From Phyllobacterium zundukense (lineage in GTDB: Bacteria; Pseudomonadota; Alphaproteobacteria; Rhizobiales; Rhizobiaceae): a stretch of 64,000 bases of DNA. Of the stretch, positions 37,541 through 46,882 are shown piece after piece. The DNA is taken from NCBI RefSeq assembly GCF_002764115.1, contig NZ_CP017941.1, positions 434,001 to 498,000 on the forward strand. Direction: 5' to 3'. Each line of letters begins with the position of its first letter. Position 1 is the first letter of the stretch. Below the pieces are notes generated by a model. That model ran no database searches and was not told where the DNA came from. It was given only the letters and a program-made list of their open reading frames with translations. The position numbers and the translations under genes were made by a program.

Positions 37541-38797
37541 GTGGACAGGATTTACGCTGAGTATGATCTCGAGACACCGGGCGATCTGACCGACACGGCG
37601 GCCATCATCGCTGGCGAACAATCTTCAGGCACGTTCATGAAGCTTGCAGGCGAGACTGAGGCCCTTAAGGAGGCATTTGGTGCTCGCATCGAATCTATTG
37701 TTGAGACTGGGCAGTTCGATAAGCCATCCCTCCCGTGCAAAATCGATGGAACGAAGTATACCCGCGGCAAAATTCGCCTTTCCTGGTCGCTGGCGAACAT
37801 GGGCATATCACTGCCAAATGTCCTGGCGACCGTCGCCGGCAATCTCTTCGAATTGCGCGAGGTATCTGCACTTCGCCTTCTTGATGTCGAGTTCCCCCAA
37901 GAGTTCGCTCAAAAATATGCCGGCCCGCAGGCGGGGATCGCCGGGACGCGTTTGCTCACTGGCGTGTCCTCGGGACCATTGATCGGCACAATCATCAAGC
38001 CGAGCGTCGGCTTGAGTCCTGCGGATACGGCCAGCCTGGTCTTGGAACTTGCCGAGGGCGGAATTGACTTTCTGAAAGATGATGAACTGCAGGCCAATGG
38101 TCCACACTGTCCCATCGCCGACCGGGTCCAGGCTGTCATGACGGTTCTCAATCGTTTCGCGGACAGCACGGGCAAGAAGCCGATGTACGCTTTCAACATC
38201 ACGGGCGAGATGGATGAGATGAAGCGAAATGCCGATCTCGTGCGGGACGCCGGCGGCACCTGCGTGATGGTTGGCATTCACAGTGTTGGCCTGCCTTGCG
38301 TGACAGAGTTACGACGCCATACAGACTTACCGATTCACGGGCATCGCAACGGCTGGGGCCTGTTTTCGCGCTCGCCCGATATTGGCATCAGTTTCATCGC
38401 TTGGCAGAAATTCTGGAGGATCGCTGGCGTTGATCACCTTCATGTCAACGGTCTGCGCAACAAATTCAGCGAAGATGGTGCATCGTCCATCGCATCGGCG
38501 CGTCAATGCCTCACTCCGCTTTTCCGCGGCGCCAAGGATTTCCGGGTGATGCCGGTATTTTCATCGGGGCAGTCGGCCGAGCAGGTCGAGGACACCTACA
38601 AAGCGCTTGATTCAACCGATCTGATCTATTGTGCCGGCGGCGGAATAATGGGCCACCCGCAAGGGTTGGCCGGGGGCATTAGCAGTTTGCGCGAAGCATG
38701 GCAGGCGGCTGTCGCGGGCGTTAGTCTTGAAGCCTATTCGGCGACACACCCTGCCCTGCGCGCCGCAGTTGAAACCTTTCGGCCGCGTTTCTCATGA
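37541..38797 (+). CDS. RuBisCO-like protein, probable 3-oxo-isoapionate-4-phosphate decarboxylase or transcarboxylase/hydrolase
   Basis: The 418-residue RuBisCO large-chain superfamily protein keeps the catalytic lysine in GTIIKPSVGLSP (Lys153), the carbamylated-Lys/metal triad KDDE (Lys179, Asp181, Glu182), HGHRNGWGLFSRSP and the phosphate-binding GGGIMGHPQG. Not a CO2-fixing RuBisCO: the surrounding residues and D-apiose context fit the OiaX/OiaT group, acting on 3-oxo-isoapionate 4-phosphate. OiaX releases CO2 to give L-erythrulose 1-phosphate; OiaT gives glycolate and 3-phosphoglycerate. The sequence does not tell me which. The GTG start follows GGGAGG (37530-37535); the upstream ATG at 37511 lacks a site. 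It overlaps the kinase by 4 nt. Confidence 0.78.
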   Translation: MDRIYAEYDLETPGDLTDTAAIIAGEQSSGTFMKLAGETEALKEAFGARIESIVETGQFDKPSLPCKIDGTKYTRGKIRLSWSLANMGISLPNVLATVAGNLFELREVSALRLLDVEFPQEFAQKYAGPQAGIAGTRLLTGVSSGPLIGTIIKPSVGLSPADTASLVLELAEGGIDFLKDDELQANGPHCPIADRVQAVMTVLNRFADSTGKKPMYAFNITGEMDEMKRNADLVRDAGGTCVMVGIHSVGLPCVTELRRHTDLPIHGHRNGWGLFSRSPDIGISFIAWQKFWRIAGVDHLHVNGLRNKFSEDGASSIASARQCLTPLFRGAKDFRVMPVFSSGQSAEQVEDTYKALDSTDLIYCAGGGIMGHPQGLAGGISSLREAWQAAVAGVSLEAYSATHPALRAAVETFRPRFS

Positions 38798-40119
38798 CTG
38801 TAAAGCCGCAGATCACCTTTTACGGCGACGACTTCACGGGCTCAACCGATGCAATGGAAGCTTTGAGCTCAAACGGCATTGAGACGGTTCTTTTCACGGA
38901 AATTCCGGATGAGACGCGGCTGAAGGTCTTCAACAATATGGCCGCGATCGGACTGGCGGGAACAAGCCGCAGTCAAACACTTGATTGGATGGACCGTGAG
39001 CTGCCGAGGATATTCGCGTGGCTCAGCTCACTGGAAGCGCCGATCTGTCACTACAAAGTGTGCTCGACGTTCGACAGCTCCCCGGAACAGGGTTCGATCG
39101 GCCGCGCCATCGACATCGGCCTTCAAACGTTCGAACAGGACGTCACCCCTTTGATTATCGGGGTGCCGCAACTTGGGCGCTATACGATGTTCGGGGAACT
39201 ATACGCGCGGTTTCGCGACGAAGTTTTCAGGATAGACAGGCATCCAGTGATGAGCCGCCACCCCGCGACGCCGATGCATGAAGCCGATCTGCGCAGACAC
39301 CTGGCAGAGCAGACACAGGCGCCGATAGGACTTGTCGATCTTCCATCGTTACTTGCAGGCAAAGGTGCCATGGCATTCCGCAATGCGCTGCATGAGTTCC
39401 ACAAAGTCGTCATGATCGATGTCGCCGATCTGCTGAGCCAGCGTCTCGCGGGTGAACTCGTCAACATGCATCTTGGCGAAGCAGGACCACTCATATTCGG
39501 ATCGTCCGGTGTCGAGTACGCCTATATTGAAACGTTGCGCGCCAGGGGCAAACTTCCGCAGCCAGCGCCACCAGTTCCATTGGCCGCCGAAGATAGGATT
39601 GCGGTGGTGTCTGGAAGCTGCTCACCAACCACGGAAACACAGATCAGATACGCCAGCCAAAACGGTTTCGAACCGGTCCAGGTCAATTTTGAGGCGCTGG
39701 CGACAGGGGTCGGGTCGGGGCAAGCTGAGACGGAAGTTACCGATCGCGCCACGACGGTCCTGAAATCCGGTAGGAGTCCCCTGCTCTTCACCTCACTTGG
39801 AACGCCGTCATCTCGACCAGCAGGCAGTTCGAACGAAAATGATCGGGTCGGTCGACGCCTTGGTGCCATATTGAACCGTCTTGCGAACGAAAACGATCTC
39901 AAAAGGGTGATCGTCGCAGGCGGCGACACGTCAAGTCACGCCTTGAAGGAACTCAGGATCGGGGCGTTGACTCTTCGCCACCCAATTCCTCAATCGCCAG
40001 GTTCCCCCGTCTGTATGGGGCACAGATTTGACGGATCAGCACCCTTGGAACTTGTTCTCAAGGGTGGCCAGATCGGCCAGGAGGATTTCCTCGTACGCAT
40101 CCGCGACGGCGCGCTCTAA
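38794..40119 (+). CDS. oiaK: Four-carbon acid sugar kinase family protein, probable 3-oxo-isoapionate kinase
   Basis: The 441-residue DUF1537-family sugar-acid kinase has N-terminal domain motif FYGDDFTGSTDAMEAL (substrate-binding acids) and C-terminal nucleotide-binding glycine-rich VAGGDTSSHALKEL. In D-apiose loci this family phosphorylates 3-oxo-isoapionate with ATP, making the substrate for the RuBisCO-like protein; related kinases act on threonate or erythronate. Its ATG overlaps the upstream stop as ATGA, so the two are translationally coupled. Confidence in the substrate comes from the neighbouring genes. Confidence 0.78.
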   Translation: MTVKPQITFYGDDFTGSTDAMEALSSNGIETVLFTEIPDETRLKVFNNMAAIGLAGTSRSQTLDWMDRELPRIFAWLSSLEAPICHYKVCSTFDSSPEQGSIGRAIDIGLQTFEQDVTPLIIGVPQLGRYTMFGELYARFRDEVFRIDRHPVMSRHPATPMHEADLRRHLAEQTQAPIGLVDLPSLLAGKGAMAFRNALHEFHKVVMIDVADLLSQRLAGELVNMHLGEAGPLIFGSSGVEYAYIETLRARGKLPQPAPPVPLAAEDRIAVVSGSCSPTTETQIRYASQNGFEPVQVNFEALATGVGSGQAETEVTDRATTVLKSGRSPLLFTSLGTPSSRPAGSSNENDRVGRRLGAILNRLANENDLKRVIVAGGDTSSHALKELRIGALTLRHPIPQSPGSPVCMGHRFDGSAPLELVLKGGQIGQEDFLVRIRDGAL

Positions 40120-40889
40120 AGGGTTGCGTCGCAAACGTTGATGATAAGCGCGATGAGAATAGCAAACTTTTTGTCGGATTTCGGACCGGAATTCCCGACC
40201 TCAAGATTATCGCCGTGGAACGGACAACGCGCCGTGTCTTGGATAAGATGGATCATCTGGAACGGGCCGCAGTCAATCGGCAGTGATCTCGTTGATCCGT
40301 AAAGGTGCTCAGGCAAGACACGCCATGGCTCACCACATCAACCCGTTCAATCTCATAAACCGCCAGAAACCCTTCGTTTGAAAATGCCGATAAGAGCTGT
40401 TTTTTTGATGCATCCGATTGGTGCCGGAAATTCTACAATCGCTCTTTAAAGCATATCGGAATGGGTGATTTCATTGGCCGGCTGCCGGGAATCGACCTAG
40501 AGACCACTTTTTCGGCTACTCTCGTCACGCGTTTGGACGATGATCCCTTTGAATCCAGCCGCCGCGAGGTGTGGCGTATGTATTCTGGATCGGCGAAGCC
40601 GCAAGGGCTCTCGTTGACAGCCGCCTGCGGAGAGCGGAAAGCAATCTAACTCGTTACCTGAAGCGAACGCCCAGCAACTAAACGCCAGCCTGCATTAGGC
40701 CGTCAACTCATAAATCGAGGCTGACAAGACATGTCCGAGTTTCCGGTCTCGGTCGAAACGGGACGCTCCGTCACTACGCGGGATGTCGCCGATGCGCCCA
40801 CAACGTACGTGACGGGCAGGTAGAACGTGGGCGCTGGCTGGAATGCATGCATACGCGCGACATTTTCTGTCGGCGTGAGATTGATGAGG
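40120..40889. other. Gene-poor stretch after the apiose locus
   Basis: About 770 bp without a supported gene. A short plus-strand ORF (40461-40649) and an extension of a minus-strand frame out of the cyclase gene (40703-41164) have no recognisable domain. No terminator hairpin was found directly after the kinase gene. Confidence 0.45.
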
Positions 40890-43800
40890 TCATTGAAGAA
40901 GGGCGCTTTGGGTTTCTTCGACCCAGCCATCCGCTTCCATCTCTTTGAAAAGCTGTAGGGCGCTGTGTAGAAATTCCTCGGCTTTGTCTCCGTCAATCGC
41001 GCGTTCAAATCTACCGTAGGCAAGCAGGCTCTGGGCGAGCTCTGGCCTGGACTGGATTGCTTGAAGAATATCAATACTTCGACGAAACAGCTCGTCTGCC
41101 GATTGGCGATCGCCCTGGGCCTCGTAGGCTTGGCCGAGCGCGCGGTGGGCAGCGCCGATCTCAAGCCTTGCCGTTACGCGCTCCGCGAGATTCAACGCAC
41201 GTTTCGCAGACTGCAACCCCGCTGCGGCGTCGCCCTCGGCGATGTGCAACTGGCTCAGGGCTATGTGCGGATAAATTTTGCAGTAGTCGTCATCCATGCG
41301 GCGCGCCGCCGTCTTCATCGCCGGCTCCAAAAGGGCCCTAGCATCGGAAATTCGGTTTAGCTTCAAACAGGCGATGGCCCCCCAACCCGAAGCCCACAAA
41401 ACGACACTCCATCGTCCGTTTTCCCACGCTGTCGATAAGTTCAGCTCGACAACCCGGACTACGCGGTGCCAAAGCCCCTTATAAAACCAAGGCTCGGCTT
41501 CCATTGCCAACCACGAGCGCACCTGCAGGTCGTGGGTTGACGCTGCAATTCCTCGGGCCATTGCTGCGAACTCCAGCGACCGCTCCAGCCTGCCCGCGCG
41601 GGCATTGTAGCAGCGACCCGCGCCTGCAACGAAATCACCAAGCTGTTCTAGGTCCCCAACGTGCTTGCAGAGCTCGACGGCCTTTTCGATCTTACCGAGC
41701 GATTCTTCGAGCCGGCCGGTATTACCCAGGAAATAGGCGTAACGGCGCGCGACCTGGGCCTGAAGCTCCGCGTCTGCGACACTAGCACGCCGCTCTGCGG
41801 TCGCCAGCAAAGACTCCTCCCGCCAAGCCATTCCCTTGAACGACTCCAGGCGTGCCAAAGCCGGGACATTTCCCTCAGCGAGTTCAATTGCCTTGTTGAT
41901 CCGGTGAAGCGCTTCAGCGCGCTCTCCTTCAGTCGCGTATCCCTCCCCGCCGCTTGCGATTTGGGCCAGGACGGTTTGGAGGTAGGCTTGCCGGTACTCC
42001 GCGGTGTCGGGAAGGTGTTCCAAGGCATAGATGGCGCGCCGGTAATGCTGCGCCGCCTCCCAATCAGCAGAGCGGCTTTCGGCTTTCGCCCCAGCGCGAA
42101 GCCGGCAGTTCAGGGCGTCTTGCCAGATATTCGCACATTCGTAGTGATGCGCTAGCAATGACGGCTCATCACTCGACGACTGCTCTAGCGCACCAGCAAT
42201 GCGCCTGTGCAGTTCTCTTCTAGTATCGCGGAGCAGGCTGCTGTAGGCCGCATCCTGAAGAAGGGCGTGCTTGAAGACGTAACCCGGTCCCGAGGCGGTT
42301 TGGCGGGAGACCAGCAAGCCGGCACCCACCAACGTGTCCAGAGCATTCTGAAGCGCAGCTCCGTCCAGATCGCACACGCGCTCCAGGAGCTCGATCGTGA
42401 ACTCGCGACCGATCGCTGCTGCGGTCTGAATCACCTGCTTTCCGGTGAGGAGCCGGTCGAGCCGGGCCATAAATAGGTCCTGAAGAGATGCGGGTACTTC
42501 GAGCTTCAACTCACCCGTGGCGCTTGCTTGGTTTTCTTGTGCCTCGATGAGGGTCCGAGCCATCTCCTCAAGAAAAAGCGGGACGCCATCGCTCCGATTC
42601 ACGATCTCTTCGAGAATGTGAGCGGGCAGCAAGGCCGCATCTGTCACGGAATTTAGCATTTTCTCGCACTCACGCTTACTCATGCGATTCAACATCAGCG
42701 TCGTGACGTGAGGCTGATCCGACCACGCGACGCGGATCCCAGGGCGTGAGGTGACCAGCAGCAGGACCGGCAGGGTCTCCACCCTGTCGACGAGTCTGTT
42801 CAGAAATTCGAGCGTCGACGGGTCGCACCAGTGCAAGTCTTCGAAGACGAGAACCGCGGGCCCGTTTGCGCAGGATTCCTCCACAACGCCTGTAAGCACC
42901 TCAAAGGTTCGCTCCGCCTGTTGGACCGGATCGAGTCCCGACAGACCCTTTCCTCCATTCAACGGTATTGAGAGGAAGGTAGCCAGAATCGACAATTGCT
43001 CCTCGGCAGCGGATATCGGCAGTATCGCCGCAAGCCTTCTCAGCTTTTCGCCAGGATCGAGGTCGGGTCGAATGTCGGCTGCCTGCTCAAGTTGCATGGC
43101 CAGAGGGTGAAACGCTCGGTCCGTGTGAGAGGGCGAGCACTGGTATGTCAGGCGCGTATGGGGCCGGTCGAGCAGCCTGGCCCGCAAGGCCTCGCAAAGC
43201 CGAGACTTGCCGATGCCGGGCTCGCCCGAAATGAGGACGACCTGGCCTTCTCCAGCCTCTGCCTGCTGAAATCGTTTCGTAAGCAGTTCCACCTCATCGT
43301 CGCGCCCGATCAGCGGCGTACGAAGTCCGCCGTGCAGCGCCTCAAAGCGCGTCTCCTTGGGCTCATAGCCGGTCACGCACCAAGCGCGCACGGGCTCCGC
43401 AAATCCCTTCAAGGACTGCTCGCCAAGCTCGGTTGTCTTGAACAGATTGCCGAGCAGCTTCCGCGTGCTCGACGCGACCACCACAGTCCCGGGCTCCGCG
43501 ACGCTTTGCAGGCGCGCCGCCAGATTCGGCGTTTCGCCGACCACAGCTTGCTCACGTGCCGTACCTGCGCCGCTCGTTTCACCGACCATTACAAGGCCGG
43601 TCGCGATGCCGACACGAGCTGCAAGGGGCCGTCCTATTGCGGTGTCCGACGTTGCGACTGCCGATGTCAGCTCGAGACCCGCCTGGACGGCGCGCTCCGC
43701 ATCATCCTCATGGGCGCGCGGCCAGCCAAAATAGACCAGGACCCCATCGCCCATAAACTTGGCGATGTGCCCATTCCATCGCGCGACGGTTTTCGCGCAG

Positions 43801-44168
43801 CTTTCGTGATACACACGGATCACGTTGGCCACGTCCTCGGGGTCGAATTCCACCGAGAGAGGCGTCGAACCCACAAGGTCACAGAACATCACCGTGAGCT
43901 GGCGGCGTTCGGCTGACACTTCCTCCGGGGACCTAGCACGTGCGACGGGTTCCGCGACAACTTCCTCATGCCGCGCATTGTGGGTCCGTGAAAGGACGGC
44001 GATCGCATCGAGAAGCCTCCGGCGATCGCCGACCGTGGCAACGCCCATCTCCTTGAGGTCCTCCCCCGTTAAGCTTGGCAGCACATCGCGATCGATTTTG
44101 TTCCTGGCGAACGCTTCCGCGTACTCCCCAAAACCTTGGCCCTCCAGCCACTCGGCGATATCGCGCAT
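40890..44168 (-). CDS. Adenylate/guanylate cyclase with SAM, AAA ATPase and TPR regions
   Basis: The 1092-residue modular protein has a SAM domain at about 1-60 (MRDIAEWLEGQGFGEYAEAF, LTGEDLKEMGVATVGDRRRLL), a class III nucleotidyl cyclase domain at about 88-260 (LTVMFCDLVGSTPLS, with metal Asp97, and GDGVLVYFGWPRAHEDDAERA with Asp141), an AAA/STAND ATPase (LISGEPGIGKSRLCEAL, LVFEDLHWCDPSTLEFL) and about 400 residues of TPR-like helices. It probably makes cAMP or cGMP, or has become a sensor. It may supply the cNMP used by the fusion protein at 12291, but nothing links them directly. ATG 44168 follows GAGGA. It lies 64 nt downstream of the dienelactone-hydrolase-like gene. Confidence 0.87.
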   Translation of the reverse strand: MRDIAEWLEGQGFGEYAEAFARNKIDRDVLPSLTGEDLKEMGVATVGDRRRLLDAIAVLSRTHNARHEEVVAEPVARARSPEEVSAERRQLTVMFCDLVGSTPLSVEFDPEDVANVIRVYHESCAKTVARWNGHIAKFMGDGVLVYFGWPRAHEDDAERAVQAGLELTSAVATSDTAIGRPLAARVGIATGLVMVGETSGAGTAREQAVVGETPNLAARLQSVAEPGTVVVASSTRKLLGNLFKTTELGEQSLKGFAEPVRAWCVTGYEPKETRFEALHGGLRTPLIGRDDEVELLTKRFQQAEAGEGQVVLISGEPGIGKSRLCEALRARLLDRPHTRLTYQCSPSHTDRAFHPLAMQLEQAADIRPDLDPGEKLRRLAAILPISAAEEQLSILATFLSIPLNGGKGLSGLDPVQQAERTFEVLTGVVEESCANGPAVLVFEDLHWCDPSTLEFLNRLVDRVETLPVLLLVTSRPGIRVAWSDQPHVTTLMLNRMSKRECEKMLNSVTDAALLPAHILEEIVNRSDGVPLFLEEMARTLIEAQENQASATGELKLEVPASLQDLFMARLDRLLTGKQVIQTAAAIGREFTIELLERVCDLDGAALQNALDTLVGAGLLVSRQTASGPGYVFKHALLQDAAYSSLLRDTRRELHRRIAGALEQSSSDEPSLLAHHYECANIWQDALNCRLRAGAKAESRSADWEAAQHYRRAIYALEHLPDTAEYRQAYLQTVLAQIASGGEGYATEGERAEALHRINKAIELAEGNVPALARLESFKGMAWREESLLATAERRASVADAELQAQVARRYAYFLGNTGRLEESLGKIEKAVELCKHVGDLEQLGDFVAGAGRCYNARAGRLERSLEFAAMARGIAASTHDLQVRSWLAMEAEPWFYKGLWHRVVRVVELNLSTAWENGRWSVVLWASGWGAIACLKLNRISDARALLEPAMKTAARRMDDDYCKIYPHIALSQLHIAEGDAAAGLQSAKRALNLAERVTARLEIGAAHRALGQAYEAQGDRQSADELFRRSIDILQAIQSRPELAQSLLAYGRFERAIDGDKAEEFLHSALQLFKEMEADGWVEETQSALLQ

Positions 44169-44232
44169 GGCAGTTCCTCGACTGGCTACGGTCCGTTCTA
44201 AATGAGCGTCATTCCTGGGTTCGTCTGTAAAA

Positions 44233-45207
44233 TCAGTTGAGACCAAACACTTCCGTCAAGAACTTCTTCACGGCGGCTTGTGCTGCCTCAGTCGCGGCTT
44301 TGTCGTAACGTTCAGTCGAGCCGAGTTCCATGCAAGCATCGTCGTAGGTGAATGGCTTATTCGTAGCGACGTTGACTATCTTCCCGGCTTCTTCACGGCG
44401 CTGACAATTGCGCGAGGTCTGTGCCATTAAATTGGGCACCGCATCAGGGACATCAAACCCGTGATGCGCGCCGGGATACTCGGTCATGACAGCGTCCTTT
44501 CCGGCAGCATTGAGGCGCGAAATGTAGTCACGGCAGGGCGCAGCCAAGGTCTGATCGTCGGCCGAGCCGTGGAATTCGCGGATTGGTGCGTCGGCAACGT
44601 CGAGTTCATCGATGAATTGAATGTTGCAGGCACCATAGAAGGCAACATGTGCGGCGATGCGCGTTTTGGTTGGCCCATGGGCGTTTTGGAAGCGTCGCAG
44701 GGAGGTGTAGAGCGCGATAGTGCCTCCGCGAGAGTAGCCCAATACTGCAATGCGCGACGGATCGATGTGCGGGTGAGCAGCGAGCACGTCGACCGCGCGA
44801 TATGTGTCGTAGAACTGCGCGAGAAAGCTCAGCTGGGACTGATCTGTCATGAGGTTTTCTATGCCGCGTCCGCCGAAGCCGTCGAGACGGAACGTGGCAA
44901 TTCCCATTCCGTTGAGAAAGGCGGCCCATCGGGCTCCTTGAGTGCTCTTATTACCAGACAAACCATGCAGCAGCACGACAGCTGGTAGCCGCTCATTCCA
45001 ATTGGGAAATCTAAGCTCTCCCGTCAAAGTAACGGGAACGCCGTTTGCGGTGTCTCCCTTTAGAAACTGCTCTTCAGTAAGAGTGAGCGATGGAACGTTT
45101 AATTTCTCATCGGGTGGAAATTTCGACTTGGTTTCTCCGGCGTCTCCGTGCAAACCGAAAATCACCAAAATGACCAGATTAATGACAGCTGTATTAAAGC
45201 GTCCCAT
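44233..45207 (-). CDS. Dienelactone hydrolase-family protein, exported
   Basis: The 324-residue alpha/beta hydrolase has a hydrophobic N-terminal segment (FNTAVINLVILVIFGLHGDAG), a signal peptide or anchor. Catalytic motifs: LLHGLSGNKST oxyanion loop, nucleophile GYSRGG (Ser), HGSADDQT acid and GAHHGFDVPD His. Such proteins hydrolyse lactones or esters; a periplasmic location is likely. It is co-oriented with, and 64 nt upstream of, the cyclase gene. Substrate is unknown. Confidence 0.82.
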   Translation of the reverse strand: MGRFNTAVINLVILVIFGLHGDAGETKSKFPPDEKLNVPSLTLTEEQFLKGDTANGVPVTLTGELRFPNWNERLPAVVLLHGLSGNKSTQGARWAAFLNGMGIATFRLDGFGGRGIENLMTDQSQLSFLAQFYDTYRAVDVLAAHPHIDPSRIAVLGYSRGGTIALYTSLRRFQNAHGPTKTRIAAHVAFYGACNIQFIDELDVADAPIREFHGSADDQTLAAPCRDYISRLNAAGKDAVMTEYPGAHHGFDVPDAVPNLMAQTSRNCQRREEAGKIVNVATNKPFTYDDACMELGSTERYDKAATEAAQAAVKKFLTEVFGLN

Positions 45208-45436
45208 GGAAGAGCACCCCCTCAGGCTCGCAATAAATAGTCTACCACGTTTTGACGCTAGACCATAAGACCTCTCGTTCTGAGTGTAGGCAAGCGGTCG
45301 GCGTGATCAAATTTCTGCAAGAATGTGGCACTGAAAGCCGAAACAAGCGGAGTCGTCCCGCCGCTTTACAAGTTGTCATCATACCGGTTTTTCTTTAGTT
45401 GCTGAGGGTGCGGCAAACCGTTTGGGGAATGAAACG

Positions 45437-45769
45437 ATGTCGATTGACTGGATTCCAAGGCTTCGAGGACACGCGGATCTTGTAAAACGGTTGGTGGAGG
45501 AAGTGCCTCAGGCTCTCGACCGACCTGGACTGAGTCTCGAGCACGCCAAACGTTTGCGCGCAGTCATTCAAAAAGGGCAGCGTGATTTTGACGAGGTTCT
45601 TGAGCTGATGAATGAACAGGATGTCGACGAGACATACCGCAATGCCGCAGACAACCTTGCAAAGATATGGTCCCATTTAGTTGATGCCGCTGCCGATAAA
45701 ATTCAGATGCTGGAGGATGAGGTGTCTGCCGAAACGGATCATGGAGGTGAACTGACTGGAACTGGATGA
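45437..45769 (+). CDS. Hypothetical protein, helical
   Basis: A 110-residue acidic, helix-rich protein starting MSIDWIPRLRGHADLVKRLVEEV. Regular charged heptads (LEHAKRLRAVIQKGQRDFDEVLELMNE) suggest coiled-coil character. ATG 45437 is preceded by GGGGA; a TTG at 45422 is less likely. No family recognised. Together with the next two genes it may form a small transcription unit. Confidence 0.5.
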   Translation: MSIDWIPRLRGHADLVKRLVEEVPQALDRPGLSLEHAKRLRAVIQKGQRDFDEVLELMNEQDVDETYRNAADNLAKIWSHLVDAAADKIQMLEDEVSAETDHGGELTGTG

Positions 45770-45845
45770 GTAATCGTTCGGATTCCGCTCGATGCGCAGG
45801 CTTAGGGGTCGCGCCCGGCCGAATTTGAGAGCCGACCAAAACTAT

Positions 45846-46058
45846 ATGGGTGTTCACATGGGGACGAGTGCCCGCGCGAAGCCTGATGTTGAGGCATATC
45901 TCGGCGAAATGGGCATTGGCAGCGGTCTGGTTCCGATCATCTTCTCGACGAAGAAGTTGAGAGATCTGACCTCTGAAGAGATGCGTGACTTTAGCATTGT
46001 CACGGATTTCGGAAATTCAAATGATCTAACTTCTGCAGTGCGATCGCAGATGACTTGA
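45846..46058 (+). CDS. Hypothetical protein
   Basis: About 70 residues if the ATG at 45846 is used; no good ribosome-binding site was found. Contains GEMGIGSGLVPIIFSTKKLR. No family recognised. It sits 77 nt after the helical gene and 46 nt before the exported gene, in the same direction. It could be a non-coding stretch. Confidence 0.35.
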   Translation: MGVHMGTSARAKPDVEAYLGEMGIGSGLVPIIFSTKKLRDLTSEEMRDFSIVTDFGNSNDLTSAVRSQMT

Positions 46059-46103
46059 TTTCAGTGCCAACAACATTCCTCTAACAAGCAAAGGGTGCAG
46101 CAA

Positions 46104-46643
46104 ATGATCGACATCTCTGTTTTTCCGCGTTCCACCACGCGCCGATCCCTCTCCTTGCTTGCGGGCATACTAATAATTGGCCTTCCGTGTTCATTGCATG
46201 CTCAAGAAAAATACCCTGCCAGTTGGCGCAAGACGATGACTAACGATCCAGTCAAGAATACTTACTTGCGCAAATTCTCCCGCAAGCTTGCGACTCCCGA
46301 GGCCGAAACTCTCCGCAACCTTAAACTGTCCAAACTGGCGGGAGGTGCTTGTGAAGGTTCCTCTATCAACAAGAAGAAGGGCACCAACTACCTGAAAACT
46401 TCAGGCTATTTCGCACTAAAAGGTAAGGTTTGGGATGACGCCGCGTTTCTTGCAGAAAGCGAGTTTAGAAACGTCGATTTTCGATCTCTGGCTCATTTGT
46501 GCGCCGGCATTGATTATCTCTTCGGTCCACACGGTGTACTGATGATTGATGTCGTCTCACCGGGGACCGGCGAACCAAGAGGTTCCTATGATCCAGCCAA
46601 TCCCTACATTCGCATTGAGCCGTTGCCAAAACCCGCTGGATAA
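46104..46643 (+). CDS. Exported hypothetical protein
   Basis: The 179-residue protein has a Sec-type signal (RSLSLLAGILIIGLPCSLHAQ, positions about 14-34). The mature part is basic and lacks a recognised domain (KFSRKLATPEAETLRNLKLSKLAGG, DFRSLAHLCAGIDYLFGPHG). A Gly-rich cysteine-containing segment GGACEGSS and a second Cys in LCAGID could form a disulfide in the periplasm. Function is unknown. Confidence 0.6.
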   Translation: MIDISVFPRSTTRRSLSLLAGILIIGLPCSLHAQEKYPASWRKTMTNDPVKNTYLRKFSRKLATPEAETLRNLKLSKLAGGACEGSSINKKKGTNYLKTSGYFALKGKVWDDAAFLAESEFRNVDFRSLAHLCAGIDYLFGPHGVLMIDVVSPGTGEPRGSYDPANPYIRIEPLPKPAG

Positions 46644-46782
46644 ATGCATCCGAAGCCTTGGAATAAGGAAGGTATCCGGTTGAGACGAAGGTCGCGTCCT
46701 AGTGGCGGTTGCAATCACCCCCACTACGGCGTGGATACCGTCGATAGCGGACGTGAGGCGAATCCCTCAAAGAGTCCGCCAA

Positions 46783-46800
46783 GCGCCACTTCCGGACGTT
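46783..46800. repeat. 18-bp dispersed repeat, inverted match at 61123-61140
   Basis: GCGCCACTTCCGGACGTT here is found exactly, reverse-complemented, at 61123-61140. The flanks look like decayed members of the intergenic repeat family (preceded by AGTCCGCCAA). It lies in the 239-bp gap between the exported gene and the DUF1194 gene. Confidence 0.5.
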
Positions 46801-46882
46801 AAAGAGGAGATGGCATGTGTGACTTCGTCAATGTCATGACGGGACGTCATGCCCCCTTTGATGTATCTTGATGTTGCGCCCA

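Noticed and set aside
40703..41164. 153-codon minus-strand ORF at the cyclase 3' end
   Set aside because: Overlaps the cyclase C-terminus in another frame; only the part beyond 40890 would be new and it shows no domain.
42996..43916. Plus-strand ORF of 306 codons inside the cyclase gene
   Set aside because: Antisense to conserved AAA and cyclase motifs; no own ribosome-binding site or domain.
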